Shown here: positions 8,763 through 16,770 of the stretch, piece after piece
How the letters are laid out: each line of letters opens with the position of its first letter
Numbering within the stretch: position 1 is the first letter of the stretch
Source: DASXHY01 sp036272195
Lineage (GTDB): Bacteria > Verrucomicrobiota > Verrucomicrobiia > Limisphaerales > DASXHY01
Assembly: GCA_036272195.1 (NCBI GenBank)
Contig: DATAZE010000021.1
Span: 1 to 64,000 of the forward strand
Direction of reading: 5' to 3'
Length of the DNA: 64,000 nucleotides
Made by a program: the position numbers and the translations under genes
The notes under the pieces: model-generated
What the model saw: only the letters and a program-made list of their open reading frames with translations
The model's database searches: none
Told to the model about the DNA's origin: nothing

Positions 8763-9995
8763 TTATATCTCAATCAACATCCGCGCCGGATTTTCAATCG
8801 CATCCTTCACCCGCTTCAAAAACGTCACCGCCTCACGGCCGTCCACAATTCGATGATCGTAGGTCAGCGCTACGTACATCATGGGTCGAATCACCACCTG
8901 GCCCTCGTGCGCCACGGGGCGTTCCTGGATGCCGTGCATCCCAAGCACACCGCTCTGGGGCGGGTTCACAATCGGCGTTGAAAGCAGCGAGCCGTAGACT
9001 CCGCCGTTGGTGATGGTAAACGTGCCGCCCTGGAGCTCATCCGGTTTTAATTTGTTTTCCTGTGCGCGCCGTCCGAAATCTCCGATGGCCATTTCAATCT
9101 CCGCAAAACTCAGCCGTTCCGCGTTGCGCAGCACCGGGACGACCAGTCCCTTGCCGCTGCCGATTGCTACGCCGATATCAAAGTAATTGTGATAAACAAT
9201 GTCCGTCCCGCGCACTTCGGAATTGATGGCGGGAAATTGTTTCAATCCGTCAATCGCGGCTTTCACGAAAAACGACATGAAGCCCAGCTTCACATTGTAT
9301 TTCTTTTGAAACGCCTCGCCGTTCTCCTTGCGGAGGGCCATTACGCTCGACATGTCAATCTCGTTGAACGTCGTGAGTAACGCTGCGTTGTGTTGTGCTT
9401 CGACCAGCCGCTCCGCTACCGTGCGGCGCAACTTGCTCATCGGCACAACTTCTTCCTGGCGTCCGGGAACGCCCGTCTCCTGGCCAGCCCGTTGAGGCGC
9501 CGGTTTGGCCGCCGGCGTTGGAGCCGTCTTTCGCTCCGCCGTGGCCAATACCTCTTCCGGGTCTTGTGTCTCGCGTAATCTCTCGCTGCGCGGCTTGTCC
9601 TGGGCGGCTCGCACCTGGGTTGGCCGCGGCGTCGCGGGTTCTTCCTCGGCCTTGACCTCGGGCGTTTTCTCCTTCGGTTCCGATTTTTGCGGAGCGGCTT
9701 TTTCCGGCGCTTTTGTCTCCGGAGCCTTCTCCACCTTTTTCTCGGCCCCGTCCGCTTTTGCCTCTTCCAGGTACGCGATGACTTCGCCGATTTTTGCCGT
9801 GTCGCCCTGTTGCTTCAAAACCTTCCCCATCGTTCCGGCATCGGGCGAGGGGAGTTCCACCGTCGCCTTTTCACTTTCTAAAGTCACCACCGGCTCGTCT
9901 TTCTTGACCGGCTCGCCTGCCTTCTTAAGCCAGGATCCGATTTCGACTTCCGTGATCGACTCGCCAATTTCTGGCACCTTCAATTCAATAGACAT
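8763..9995 (-). CDS. sucB: 2-oxoglutarate dehydrogenase E2, dihydrolipoyllysine succinyltransferase
   Basis: 410 residues. The N-terminal lipoyl domain (about 2-77) has the lipoylation site in ESEKATVELPSP (Lys43). The C-terminal acyltransferase domain (about 180-410) carries the catalytic motif DHRIVDG (His381, Asp385). The enzyme transfers the succinyl group from E1-bound intermediate to CoA in the TCA cycle and forms the core of the complex. Between the two domains lies an about 100-residue Ala/Pro/Lys/Glu-rich linker in which I cannot find the usual peripheral subunit-binding domain (PSARRLA...GTGxxGRI pattern) that holds E1 or E3. The gene starts 8 bases after sucA on the same strand, so the two are surely co-transcribed. 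No lpd (E3) gene is in the window. Confidence 0.93.
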   Translation of the reverse strand: MSIELKVPEIGESITEVEIGSWLKKAGEPVKKDEPVVTLESEKATVELPSPDAGTMGKVLKQQGDTAKIGEVIAYLEEAKADGAEKKVEKAPETKAPEKAAPQKSEPKEKTPEVKAEEEPATPRPTQVRAAQDKPRSERLRETQDPEEVLATAERKTAPTPAAKPAPQRAGQETGVPGRQEEVVPMSKLRRTVAERLVEAQHNAALLTTFNEIDMSSVMALRKENGEAFQKKYNVKLGFMSFFVKAAIDGLKQFPAINSEVRGTDIVYHNYFDIGVAIGSGKGLVVPVLRNAERLSFAEIEMAIGDFGRRAQENKLKPDELQGGTFTITNGGVYGSLLSTPIVNPPQSGVLGMHGIQERPVAHEGQVVIRPMMYVALTYDHRIVDGREAVTFLKRVKDAIENPARMLIEI

Positions 9996-10003
9996 AAATT
10001 ATT

Positions 10004-12865
10004 TTATTCTTTCTCCCCGAACGCCCGCTGAATGATTTCCGTCTGCTCCTGCTTATGCCGCTTGGCCGAGCCTGTCGCCGGCGTGGCCGAAATTTCCCGC
10101 GAAATCCCCTCGAACGGAAAACGCCCAAACAATTTCTCGCCAAACTGTATTCTCATGAAATTCCACGCGCTCATGTTGGCCGGTTCCTCCTGCACCCAAA
10201 AAACCGGTGTTCCCGCGCCATAACCTTCCAGCGCCCGCTCCAGTAATTCCCGGCGCAGCGGATAGAGTTGTTCGAGGCGGATGATGGCCACGTCTTCGCG
10301 CTTGGTTTCCTCGCGATGCTCCGCCAGGTCGTAATACACCTTGCCCGAACACAGCAGGACGCGTTTCACCGCTCCGGCTGAAACGGTGGTGTCCGGCAAA
10401 ACTCTTTGAAAGCTTCCGTTGCTCAAATCGTCCAGCGATGAAATCACTTTTGGATGCCGCAACAAGCTCTTGGGCGTCATTATCGCCACCGGCTTGCGCC
10501 ACGAACGCAACGCCTGCCGGCGCAGGCAATGGAAGAACTGCGCGGGCGTGGTTGGATAAACCACTTGAATGTTGTCCTCCGCCGCCAGCCAGAGAAAACG
10601 CTCGAGCCGCGCGCTGGAATGCTCCGGTCCCGCGCCTTCGAACCCGTGCGGCAGCAGCAGCGCCAGCCCGCTCAGTTGCTGCCATTTGTCCTCACCGCTC
10701 GCGATGAACTGGTCCACGATCGGCTGCGCCACATTCCAGAAATCGCCGAACTGCGCCTCCCACAATACCAGCGCATCCGGGCAAGCCAGGCTGTAACCGT
10801 ATTCGAACCCGAGCACCCCCGTCTCGCTCAGCGGGCTGTTGAAAATTTCAATGACTGCGTTGTTGCCGGGAAGATGTTGCAGTGAAAAATATTTTTCACC
10901 CGTTTCATAATCGTGCAGCACCGCGTGGCGATGGCTGAACGTCCCCCGCTCGCTGTCCTGGCCGCTCATCCGGATGCGAATGTCCTGGGCTGCGACACTG
11001 GCGAGCGCCAGCGCTTCAGCCGCCGACCAATCGATCGGCAGCTCGCCTTTGGCCATCTGCTCGCGTCCCTGCAGAAATTTCTTCAGCTTCGGATGCGGAT
11101 GGAACTTCTCCGGAACCCGGCTCAAGGATTCCAGCAGGGCCGCCAATTTCTCGCGTGCCACGCCCGTTGGCATTTCTTCGCCCGCCGGTTCGGGCCCGCC
11201 CACGATGGCAGGGCGCGGCACCCCGTGGACGCCATTGCCTGAGTCCGCCGCTTGCGCTCGCGAAATAAACTTTGTTCCATCGTTTGAAAGCTCCTTCTGC
11301 GATTGCGACAATTCCTTTTCTAAAACCTCCCGGCGTTTCTCTGCAATCTCATCCGCCTCTTCGCGGGTCACTTCTCCCAATCGCAGCAAGTGATCGAGAT
11401 AACCTTCGCGAACCGATTTTCGTTCGGCAATCGCGCGGTAAAGCACCGGCTGCGTAAAGGTCGGCTCATCGCTTTCATTATGGCCGAGACGCCGATAGCC
11501 GTACATATCGATGACCACGTCGCGTTTAAACTCGTGGCGAAAATCCATCGCCAGCCGCACCACTTGCGCCACCGCTTCCGGGTCTTCGCCGTTCACGTGG
11601 AAAATCGGGCTCTGCAACATCTTCGCCACGTCGGTCGCATATTGCGTTGAGCGCGCCTCAGTCGGGCCGGTGGTAAAACCAATTTGATTGTTCACCACCA
11701 CGTGCAACGTCCCGCCCACGCGATAACCGGGAAGCTGGCTCAGGTTCAACGTCTCCTGCACCACACCCTCGCCGGCGAAGGAAGCATCGCCATGAATCAA
11801 TAACGCCAGCGAACCGGAATGGTCCGCGTCGCCGGTGCAATCCTGCCGCGCCCGCGCGCGTCCGAGCGCCACGCCGTTCACGAGTTCCAGGTGGCTGGGA
11901 TTGAAGCACAGCGCCAGTTGGATTTTTTTTCCGGCCGACGTGGTCCATTCAGAGCTGTGGCCTAAATGGTATTTCACATCGCCGCGGCCTGGAGAGGACT
12001 TCCAGCCGGTATCGGCGAATTCGCGAAAAATCTGCCGCGCGCTTTTACCGATGATGTTTGCGAGGACGTTCAATCGCCCTCGATGCGCCATGCCCATCAC
12101 AATTTCCCGCACGCCTTGTTGGCCTGCTTTTTCAATCGCCAAATCCAACAACGGAATCAAACTCTCCGATCCTTCGAGCGAAAACGTCTTTGCGCCCACG
12201 AATTTCTTGCGAATAAATTCCTCGAATGTGACCGCGTCCGTCAGCCGCGTCAGGATGCGCAATTGCTCATCGCGCGTCAGTTGCGTGCGGTTCTCGGTGG
12301 CCTCCATTCTCCGTTGCAGCCAGCGGCGCACACTGAGGTCGTCAATGTGCATGTATTGGACGCCAATCGAGCGGCAGTAAGTGTTGCGCAGGCGTTGCAG
12401 CAATTGGCCGAGGGTCAGCGAGCCGTCATATTGGTAGGTCTCGCTGCGGACCGGCAAATCCATGTCCTTTTCCGTGAAGCCGAAGAACTCCGGCTCCAAT
12501 TCCTTCGGCGTCGGCGGAATCCGTCCCAAAGGATCAATTCGGGCGATTCGATGTCCGCGCACGCGATATACCCGGATCAGCATATAAATCCGATCCTGTG
12601 TCCCGATTGGGACGCCGGCATGTGCCGGCAGCGCCACGGTCTCAGGGGCTCGCGCTGAGCCATCGCCTGAAGGATTAAATAAACTGGCCGGTTTGAACGA
12701 AGGCCCCGAGCGCGGCTGCGGAAGCTTTAATTCGCCATTGCCCACCTGCGAAAAATATTCCCGCCACTCGGGCGATACCGAGGAAGCGTCGCGTAAAAAA
12801 TTTTCGTAAAGTTCTTCTACGAATGCGAGGTTCGCGGGGCTTACGGTGGATTCAATTGACGTCAT
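10004..12865 (-). CDS. sucA: 2-oxoglutarate dehydrogenase E1 component
   Basis: 953 residues from the ATG at 12865. It shows the N-terminal E1o helix motif NLAFVEELYENFLRD, MAHRGRLNVLANI, and the thiamine diphosphate/Mg site GDASFAGEGVVQETLNLS followed by VVNNQIGFTTGP. The C-terminal half has the transketolase-like pyrimidine-binding domain (GTFSHRHAVLHDYETGE) and the C-terminal LEQLYPLRRELL region. Length is close to the usual 930-950. It decarboxylates 2-oxoglutarate and passes the succinyl group to SucB lipoamide. Transcription order is BON protein, sucA, sucB: the ATG follows the BON stop codon by four bases and sucB follows by 8. No clear Shine-Dalgarno precedes the ATG, which suggests coupling to the upstream gene. 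Confidence 0.96.
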   Translation of the reverse strand: MTSIESTVSPANLAFVEELYENFLRDASSVSPEWREYFSQVGNGELKLPQPRSGPSFKPASLFNPSGDGSARAPETVALPAHAGVPIGTQDRIYMLIRVYRVRGHRIARIDPLGRIPPTPKELEPEFFGFTEKDMDLPVRSETYQYDGSLTLGQLLQRLRNTYCRSIGVQYMHIDDLSVRRWLQRRMEATENRTQLTRDEQLRILTRLTDAVTFEEFIRKKFVGAKTFSLEGSESLIPLLDLAIEKAGQQGVREIVMGMAHRGRLNVLANIIGKSARQIFREFADTGWKSSPGRGDVKYHLGHSSEWTTSAGKKIQLALCFNPSHLELVNGVALGRARARQDCTGDADHSGSLALLIHGDASFAGEGVVQETLNLSQLPGYRVGGTLHVVVNNQIGFTTGPTEARSTQYATDVAKMLQSPIFHVNGEDPEAVAQVVRLAMDFRHEFKRDVVIDMYGYRRLGHNESDEPTFTQPVLYRAIAERKSVREGYLDHLLRLGEVTREEADEIAEKRREVLEKELSQSQKELSNDGTKFISRAQAADSGNGVHGVPRPAIVGGPEPAGEEMPTGVAREKLAALLESLSRVPEKFHPHPKLKKFLQGREQMAKGELPIDWSAAEALALASVAAQDIRIRMSGQDSERGTFSHRHAVLHDYETGEKYFSLQHLPGNNAVIEIFNSPLSETGVLGFEYGYSLACPDALVLWEAQFGDFWNVAQPIVDQFIASGEDKWQQLSGLALLLPHGFEGAGPEHSSARLERFLWLAAEDNIQVVYPTTPAQFFHCLRRQALRSWRKPVAIMTPKSLLRHPKVISSLDDLSNGSFQRVLPDTTVSAGAVKRVLLCSGKVYYDLAEHREETKREDVAIIRLEQLYPLRRELLERALEGYGAGTPVFWVQEEPANMSAWNFMRIQFGEKLFGRFPFEGISREISATPATGSAKRHKQEQTEIIQRAFGEKE

Positions 12866-12869
12866 CAAA

Positions 12870-13349
12870 TCAGCTTTTAGGTTTTACTTGAAGCGTCGAA
12901 ATTACCTGCCGCGCGCCGTCCGTGTCCAGCGCGACTTCCATCGCCTTGCCGATCAGGTCCGAGGACGACACCGTGCCGGACAGCGTCACCACGCCGTCCG
13001 AGGTGCTCACGTGGACGTCCCACGCCGAAAGGTCAGGATCCTTCACCAGCTTCGCCTTGATCGCGGCACTCACGCGCGTATCCGCCGTTGCATCCTTGAT
13101 GGCCTGGCCCGCCTGGCTGGTCTTATCACGGATGACACGGCCCGTGCGCTTCAATTCGTCGGAGATGCTGTCGGGATCCAGCCGCCACGATTTCAATTTA
13201 TCACCAATCGTGTCCCCCGCCGATTTCGCCGTGCTTTTTATTTCGTCGCCCGCAGTGCGGAACTGTGAATTGTTTTTGTCGTGATTGAAATACCAGACCG
13301 CGGCAATTCCAATCGCAATTCCGACGATAAGTGTTAGAAATATTTTCAT
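12870..13349 (-). CDS. Membrane-anchored BON-domain protein
   Basis: 159 residues. A single N-terminal hydrophobic segment (MKIFLTLIVGIAIGIAAVWYF) probably anchors it in the inner membrane or acts as an uncleaved signal. A polar linker follows with apolipoprotein-like helices (GDEIKSTAKSAGDTIGDKLKSW, RVIRDKTSQAGQAIKDATADT). The C-terminal BON domain begins at about residue 90: VSAAIKAKLVKDPDLSAWDV, then VVTLSGTVSSSDL and the closing Val/Ile-rich strand. BON domains occur in periplasmic, OsmY-like and phospholipid-interacting proteins. It directly precedes sucA by four bases, so it is the first gene of that unit, though no functional link to the TCA enzyme is known. Confidence 0.85.
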   Translation of the reverse strand: MKIFLTLIVGIAIGIAAVWYFNHDKNNSQFRTAGDEIKSTAKSAGDTIGDKLKSWRLDPDSISDELKRTGRVIRDKTSQAGQAIKDATADTRVSAAIKAKLVKDPDLSAWDVHVSTSDGVVTLSGTVSSSDLIGKAMEVALDTDGARQVISTLQVKPKS

Positions 13350-13439
13350 AAGGGCCTCGCGGGTAACTTACCGGGATGCCGCCGCGAGTCAAATCGGGGA
13401 AAATGGGGGGACCAAGCTGTTGAGATAACTTAACTTGGT

Positions 13440-13556
13440 TAGGACGGGAATTCTAAGTTCCAAAGAAATCCCAAATTCCAAAAGTGCTGGGTGCTTTCGA
13501 AGCTCGGAATTCTCTGGAAATTTGGAATTCGAGATTTGGAGCTTTTCATCCCGCAT
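13440..13556. repeat. Imperfect inverted repeat, 'CCAAATTCC' family (copy 1)
   Basis: The sequence between the BON gene and the zinc-ribbon gene contains AAATCCCAAATTCCAAAAG on the left and GGAAATTTGGAATTCGAG plus ATTTGGAGC on the right, so it can fold on itself. The same words recur just behind the zinc-ribbon gene (14343-14460), so this gene is bracketed by two related elements. No coding potential was seen. Confidence 0.6.
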
Positions 13557-13613
13557 TGACTTGCCCGCTCGCGCCGGATAAGTTTTGTGTCCATATTCAT
13601 AGAAAGTTCACGA

Positions 13614-14342
13614 ATGTTTGAGACGATTGAAAAACTGCTGATTCTGCAGGACCGGGATAAACACATTCACCGCGTTAAATCGGAGTTGGAACACATCGAA
13701 CCCGAACGCCAGGTGCTCAAAGCGAAAACCACCGGCGCGCAGAGCGGTTTGGACGCAGCCAAACTCAGGGTCAAAGAATTGGAATCCAAGCGCAAAGACC
13801 TCGATCTGGAAGTGCAGGCCAAAAAAACGCTTATCGAGAAATACGCCAATCAACAGCTTCAAACCCGCAAGAACGAAGAATACCGCGCCCTCGCGCACGA
13901 AATCGAAGGCTGCAAGCAGGCGATTGTTAAGATCGAAGACCAGGAAATCGAATTCATGGAGCGGGGAGAGGCCGCGCAAAAAGAAGTTGTTCGCGCCACC
14001 GGTTTGGCTGTCGACGCAAAGAAATTAATGGACGGCCAGGTCACTCAACTCGCCGCCCGCGAGGAAAATTTGAAAAAGGAATTGGCCGAGCTTTCCGCCA
14101 ACCGCGAGCAGCTCGCTGCCGCCGTGGACGATACCGCCCGCAGCCGTTACGAGCGGCTCATGAAGAGCAAAGGCGGCAACGTGGTCGTCGGCGTGCAGCA
14201 CGGCGTGTGCGGCGGCTGCCACATGAAATTGCCGACCCAACTAATCGTGACCTGCCAGGCGCAGAATGAATTGGTTTCCTGCATCAATTGCGGCCGCATC
14301 CTCTATTACTCCCGCGACATGGATTTGGCAGTGGTGGATTAA
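13614..14342 (+). CDS. Coiled-coil protein with C-terminal C4 zinc ribbon
   Basis: 242 residues from ATG 13614 (MFETIEKLLILQDRD); an in-frame start 27 bases upstream is less likely. Residues about 10-180 form a long antiparallel coiled coil rich in Glu, Lys and Gln (KSELEHIEPERQVLKAKTTG onward). The C-terminal about 50 residues hold CGGCHMKLP and CINCGRILYY, two CxxC pairs about 21 residues apart that bind one zinc. This is the widespread family of C4-type zinc-ribbon coiled-coil proteins (the CT398/DUF164 type), often proposed to bind nucleic acids or act near flagellar or RNase functions. Next to it is rnpB, the RNase P RNA, on the same strand, a neighbourhood also seen in other bacteria. 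Exact function is not established. Confidence 0.85.
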   Translation: MFETIEKLLILQDRDKHIHRVKSELEHIEPERQVLKAKTTGAQSGLDAAKLRVKELESKRKDLDLEVQAKKTLIEKYANQQLQTRKNEEYRALAHEIEGCKQAIVKIEDQEIEFMERGEAAQKEVVRATGLAVDAKKLMDGQVTQLAAREENLKKELAELSANREQLAAAVDDTARSRYERLMKSKGGNVVVGVQHGVCGGCHMKLPTQLIVTCQAQNELVSCINCGRILYYSRDMDLAVVD

Positions 14343-14460
14343 AAGCTCCAAATCCCAAGCTCCAAAGAAGCTCCCAGCTTCGATTCCGAAGCATCCGCCG
14401 GCGCCTTGGCGTTTGGAATTTGAATTTTCTCTGACGCTTGGAGCTTGGGATTTGGATGTT
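14343..14460. repeat. Inverted repeat, 'CCAAATCCCAAGCTCC' family (copy 2)
   Basis: Starts directly after the zinc-ribbon stop codon. CCAAATCCCAAGCTCC (14348-14363) has a perfect 16-bp inverted copy GGAGCTTGGGATTTGG at 14440-14455. The pair could form a long hairpin and act as a transcription end for the upstream gene. The rnpB promoter begins right after it. Confidence 0.75.
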
Positions 14461-14467
14461 TCTGTCG

Positions 14468-14495
14468 TTGCTCCTCCTAACTTCTTGGGTATAAT
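14468..14495 (+). promoter_or_regulatory. Sigma-70-type promoter of rnpB
   Basis: A perfect -10 hexamer TATAAT (14490-14495) is preceded at 16 bases by TTGCTC (14468-14473). The predicted start of transcription, about seven bases after the -10, coincides with the first base of the P1 helix of RNase P RNA at 14502. Confidence 0.75.
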
Positions 14496-14501
14496 AAAAA
14501 C

Positions 14502-14949
14502 GGTTTTGGAAAGGCGGAGAATCGCTTCTGTCCCGCTTCGGCGGGATGGGGGAGGAAAGTCCGAACTCCATAGGGCACGATGCCACGTAACTCCGATTTC
14601 GTCGGAGATACACGCGGGAGGCGACGCCGCGAGGCGTTCCGACGGAAAGTGCCACAGAGAATATACCGCCATTGTAGCGGCGCTCTATGAGCGCCGGAAA
14701 TTTAGCGGCGGTTACAGACCGCCGCTACAGTGGTAAGGGTGAAAAGGTGGAGTAAGAGACCACCGCTCGAAGCGTAAGCGACGAGGCATGGCAAACCCCA
14801 TCGGGTGCAAGGCCAAATAGGGGACCTTGGAGCTGCCCGCTCCACGTTTCGCGAAAGCGAACGGGTCCCGGGTACTGGCTGCTGAGACAAATGATTCTCT
14901 CCGCTCGCAAGAGCGCAGACAAAATTCGGCTTACAGCCTTTCCAGAACC
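14502..14949 (+). ncRNA. rnpB: RNase P RNA, bacterial type A
   Basis: About 448 nt. The ends pair as helix P1: GGTTTTGGAAAGGC (14502-14515) with GCCTTTCCAGAACC (14936-14949). Conserved blocks occur in the right order: GGGAGGAAAGTCC with CTCCATAGGGCA, CACAGAGAATATACCGCC (CR II), GGTAAGGGTGAAAAGGTG and GTAAGAGACCACCG (CR III), GCATGGCAAACCCCAT, GCAAGGCCAAATAGGGG, and near the 3' end ACAAATGATTCTC and ACAAAATTCGGCTTACAG (CR V). The RNA is the catalytic subunit that trims tRNA 5' leaders. Its P12 arm (14669-14733) is enlarged by a palindromic repeat also present elsewhere in the window. It has its own TATAAT promoter. No rnpA gene is in the window. Confidence 0.96.
14671..14732. repeat. Palindromic repeat family A (TAGCGGCGG...CCGCCGCTA), two units, inside rnpB P12
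   Basis: Unit 1 is TGTAGCGGCG-CTCTATGAG-CGCCG; unit 2 is TAGCGGCGGT-TACAG-ACCGCCGCTA, a perfect 10-bp stem. The outer sequences CATTGTAGCGGCG and CGCCGCTACAGTG also pair, so the whole insert is one large branched hairpin. Copies of the same unit lie before and after trmD. Confidence 0.85.
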
Positions 14950-14964
14950 ATCTTTTAACAGGTA

Positions 14965-14986
14965 GGGCAGAGCTGCCGCTCTGCCC
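14965..14986. repeat. Hairpin GGGCAGAGC-TGCC-GCTCTGCCC downstream of rnpB
   Basis: A perfect 9-bp stem with a four-base loop lies 15 bases after the end of rnpB. No T-tract follows, so it is either a 3' processing or protective hairpin for the RNA or another short palindromic repeat. Confidence 0.6.
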
Positions 14987-15039
14987 CATAATCCGTCACC
15001 CGTGTTTAGCGAGGGACGAAAATATATGTGCGTTTTATT

Positions 15040-16560
15040 TCACTTCTTCAATAAAATCCGCTTGTTCTCCGGTTCCTTCACCAACTCCATCACCCTCGCT
15101 GGACTCGCGTTTCCAACGCGATCAATGGCCGTCACCGCCACCACATCCGGTGCACCCGTCAAAAACGCCGAACTCACTTCTTTCGGAAAAATTTCGGTCT
15201 TCCAATCACTGTAAGACTTGGTCTGCACCACCCACCAGCGCACCGGCACGGAATTTGTCCCGCCCGCATTCCAATCCACCCGCACCGCGTTCGGAACGCC
15301 CACGATGGAAGCATTCGGTTTGATCGGCCCAGCGCCGCCTAACCACGGGGAAGCCGGGACCAGCGCCGGCTGCCGGTTTAGCTCGGTGGTCAAAGTGTGT
15401 TGCAACTCCTGCGTGTGCACACTGTTCGTCAGCAAACTGTTCGCATTGTAGAAAATGTAGCCGCCCGCTCCCGCTTGCTTTCGCATCAGGCGGATTTGCT
15501 CCGGGATTTCGTTCGCGCTCCATTGTTGCGTCAGCGCATAGGCAGCCGAAATGCCTGGCCAAAGATGCCGATGCTGCGTGTTTTGTTGCGCCCACCAATT
15601 CAACAACACCGGAAAACTTTGCTCGCGTTGCTCAATGCGCCAATACAACTGTGGCGAAAAATAATCCACCCATCCGTCAGCCAGCCACTTTCGGGAGTCG
15701 GCATAAAACTTCGTGTAAGCATCTGACCCCGTGATTTGCGGCGGATTTCCCGGACGCCAGATTCCGAACGGAGCCACTCCAAATTTCACCCAGGGCTTCG
15801 CGGCTTTGATCGAAGTGTAAATGCGGTGAATGAAAGTGTTCACGTTTTCCCGCCGCCAATCAGCCCGTGAAAGATTCCCGCCCGCGCCATATTTTTCCCA
15901 ACTCGTCTGGTCGGGAAAATCCCGGTTCACTCCGCTCGGGTCGGGATAGAAATAATCATCGAACTGCACGCCGTCGATGTCGTATCGCTTCACCACGTCC
16001 ATCACCACTCGCAGTGAATAATCCTGCACGTCGCGTTCGCCGGGATCGAGCCAGAGATATTCGCCATAGCTGCGCACCAATCCCGGGTGCGTTTTGCTGA
16101 TGTGGTCGCGGGAAATATTTCCCGTGTGCGATTTGTGCAGCGCGCGATACGGGTTGAACCACGCGTGCAATTCCATCCCGCGCCGGTGCGCCTCCGCGAT
16201 GGCGAACGTGAGCGGGTCGTAAAATGGTTCCGGCGCCTTGCTCATCGCCCCCGTGAGATACTCCGACCACGGCTCGATTTTCGAGTCATACATCGCGTCG
16301 CACGCGGGCCGGACCTGGAAAATGATGGCGTTGAGTTTGAGTTGCGCGGCGTGATTGAGAATGGAAATCAATTCCGCTTTTTGCTGTGCGGTGCTGAGGC
16401 CGGGCTTGGACGGCCAATCAATGTTCGCCACGGTCGCCACCCATACGCCGCGAAATTCCCGCGTGAGCGGCGGGGGAATAATCGGCGAGGCTGCGTAATC
16501 GAACGCCTCGCAACCGAACCCGAAAAGCATCATTAGTGCGATTAAGAATACGGCTTTCAT
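15040..16560 (-). CDS. Secreted GHL10-type glycoside hydrolase-like protein
   Basis: 506 residues with an N-terminal export signal (MKAVFLIALMMLFGFGCEAF); the Cys in FGFGC could be lipidated, but the lipobox is weak. The catalytic-type domain starts at REFRGVWVATVANIDWPSKP and shows NAIIFQVRPACDAMYDS, ELHAWFNPYRA, and DIDGVQFDDYFYP, all hallmarks of the GHL10/DUF187 family, a TIM-barrel group related to glycoside hydrolases. In Gram-negative bacteria such proteins are proposed to act on cell-surface or peptidoglycan glycans (DigH-type amidase-like glycosidases of E. coli belong here). The C-terminal about 90 residues form a fibronectin-like module (VPNAVRVDWNAGGTNSVPVRW). It stands alone on the minus strand, facing rnpB. 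Confidence 0.85.
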   Translation of the reverse strand: MKAVFLIALMMLFGFGCEAFDYAASPIIPPPLTREFRGVWVATVANIDWPSKPGLSTAQQKAELISILNHAAQLKLNAIIFQVRPACDAMYDSKIEPWSEYLTGAMSKAPEPFYDPLTFAIAEAHRRGMELHAWFNPYRALHKSHTGNISRDHISKTHPGLVRSYGEYLWLDPGERDVQDYSLRVVMDVVKRYDIDGVQFDDYFYPDPSGVNRDFPDQTSWEKYGAGGNLSRADWRRENVNTFIHRIYTSIKAAKPWVKFGVAPFGIWRPGNPPQITGSDAYTKFYADSRKWLADGWVDYFSPQLYWRIEQREQSFPVLLNWWAQQNTQHRHLWPGISAAYALTQQWSANEIPEQIRLMRKQAGAGGYIFYNANSLLTNSVHTQELQHTLTTELNRQPALVPASPWLGGAGPIKPNASIVGVPNAVRVDWNAGGTNSVPVRWWVVQTKSYSDWKTEIFPKEVSSAFLTGAPDVVAVTAIDRVGNASPARVMELVKEPENKRILLKK

Positions 16561-16770
16561 TATTGGTTATCTGACGGCTTCATCACGCTATGCGTTCAGT
16601 CGGAGAAGTTGAAGGAAATTTATTGGAGCATAGTAGGAATCCCGATGCAGCGGGACGCTGTCCGCGCCGCGTTCAGCGGTGCAACGTTTGGCATTGTTTG
16701 CATTGGCGGACATAGTTATTGAATACCGCGGATGCAAATGGCGTCAAAGTTGCTCGGCAGATAATGTTTT

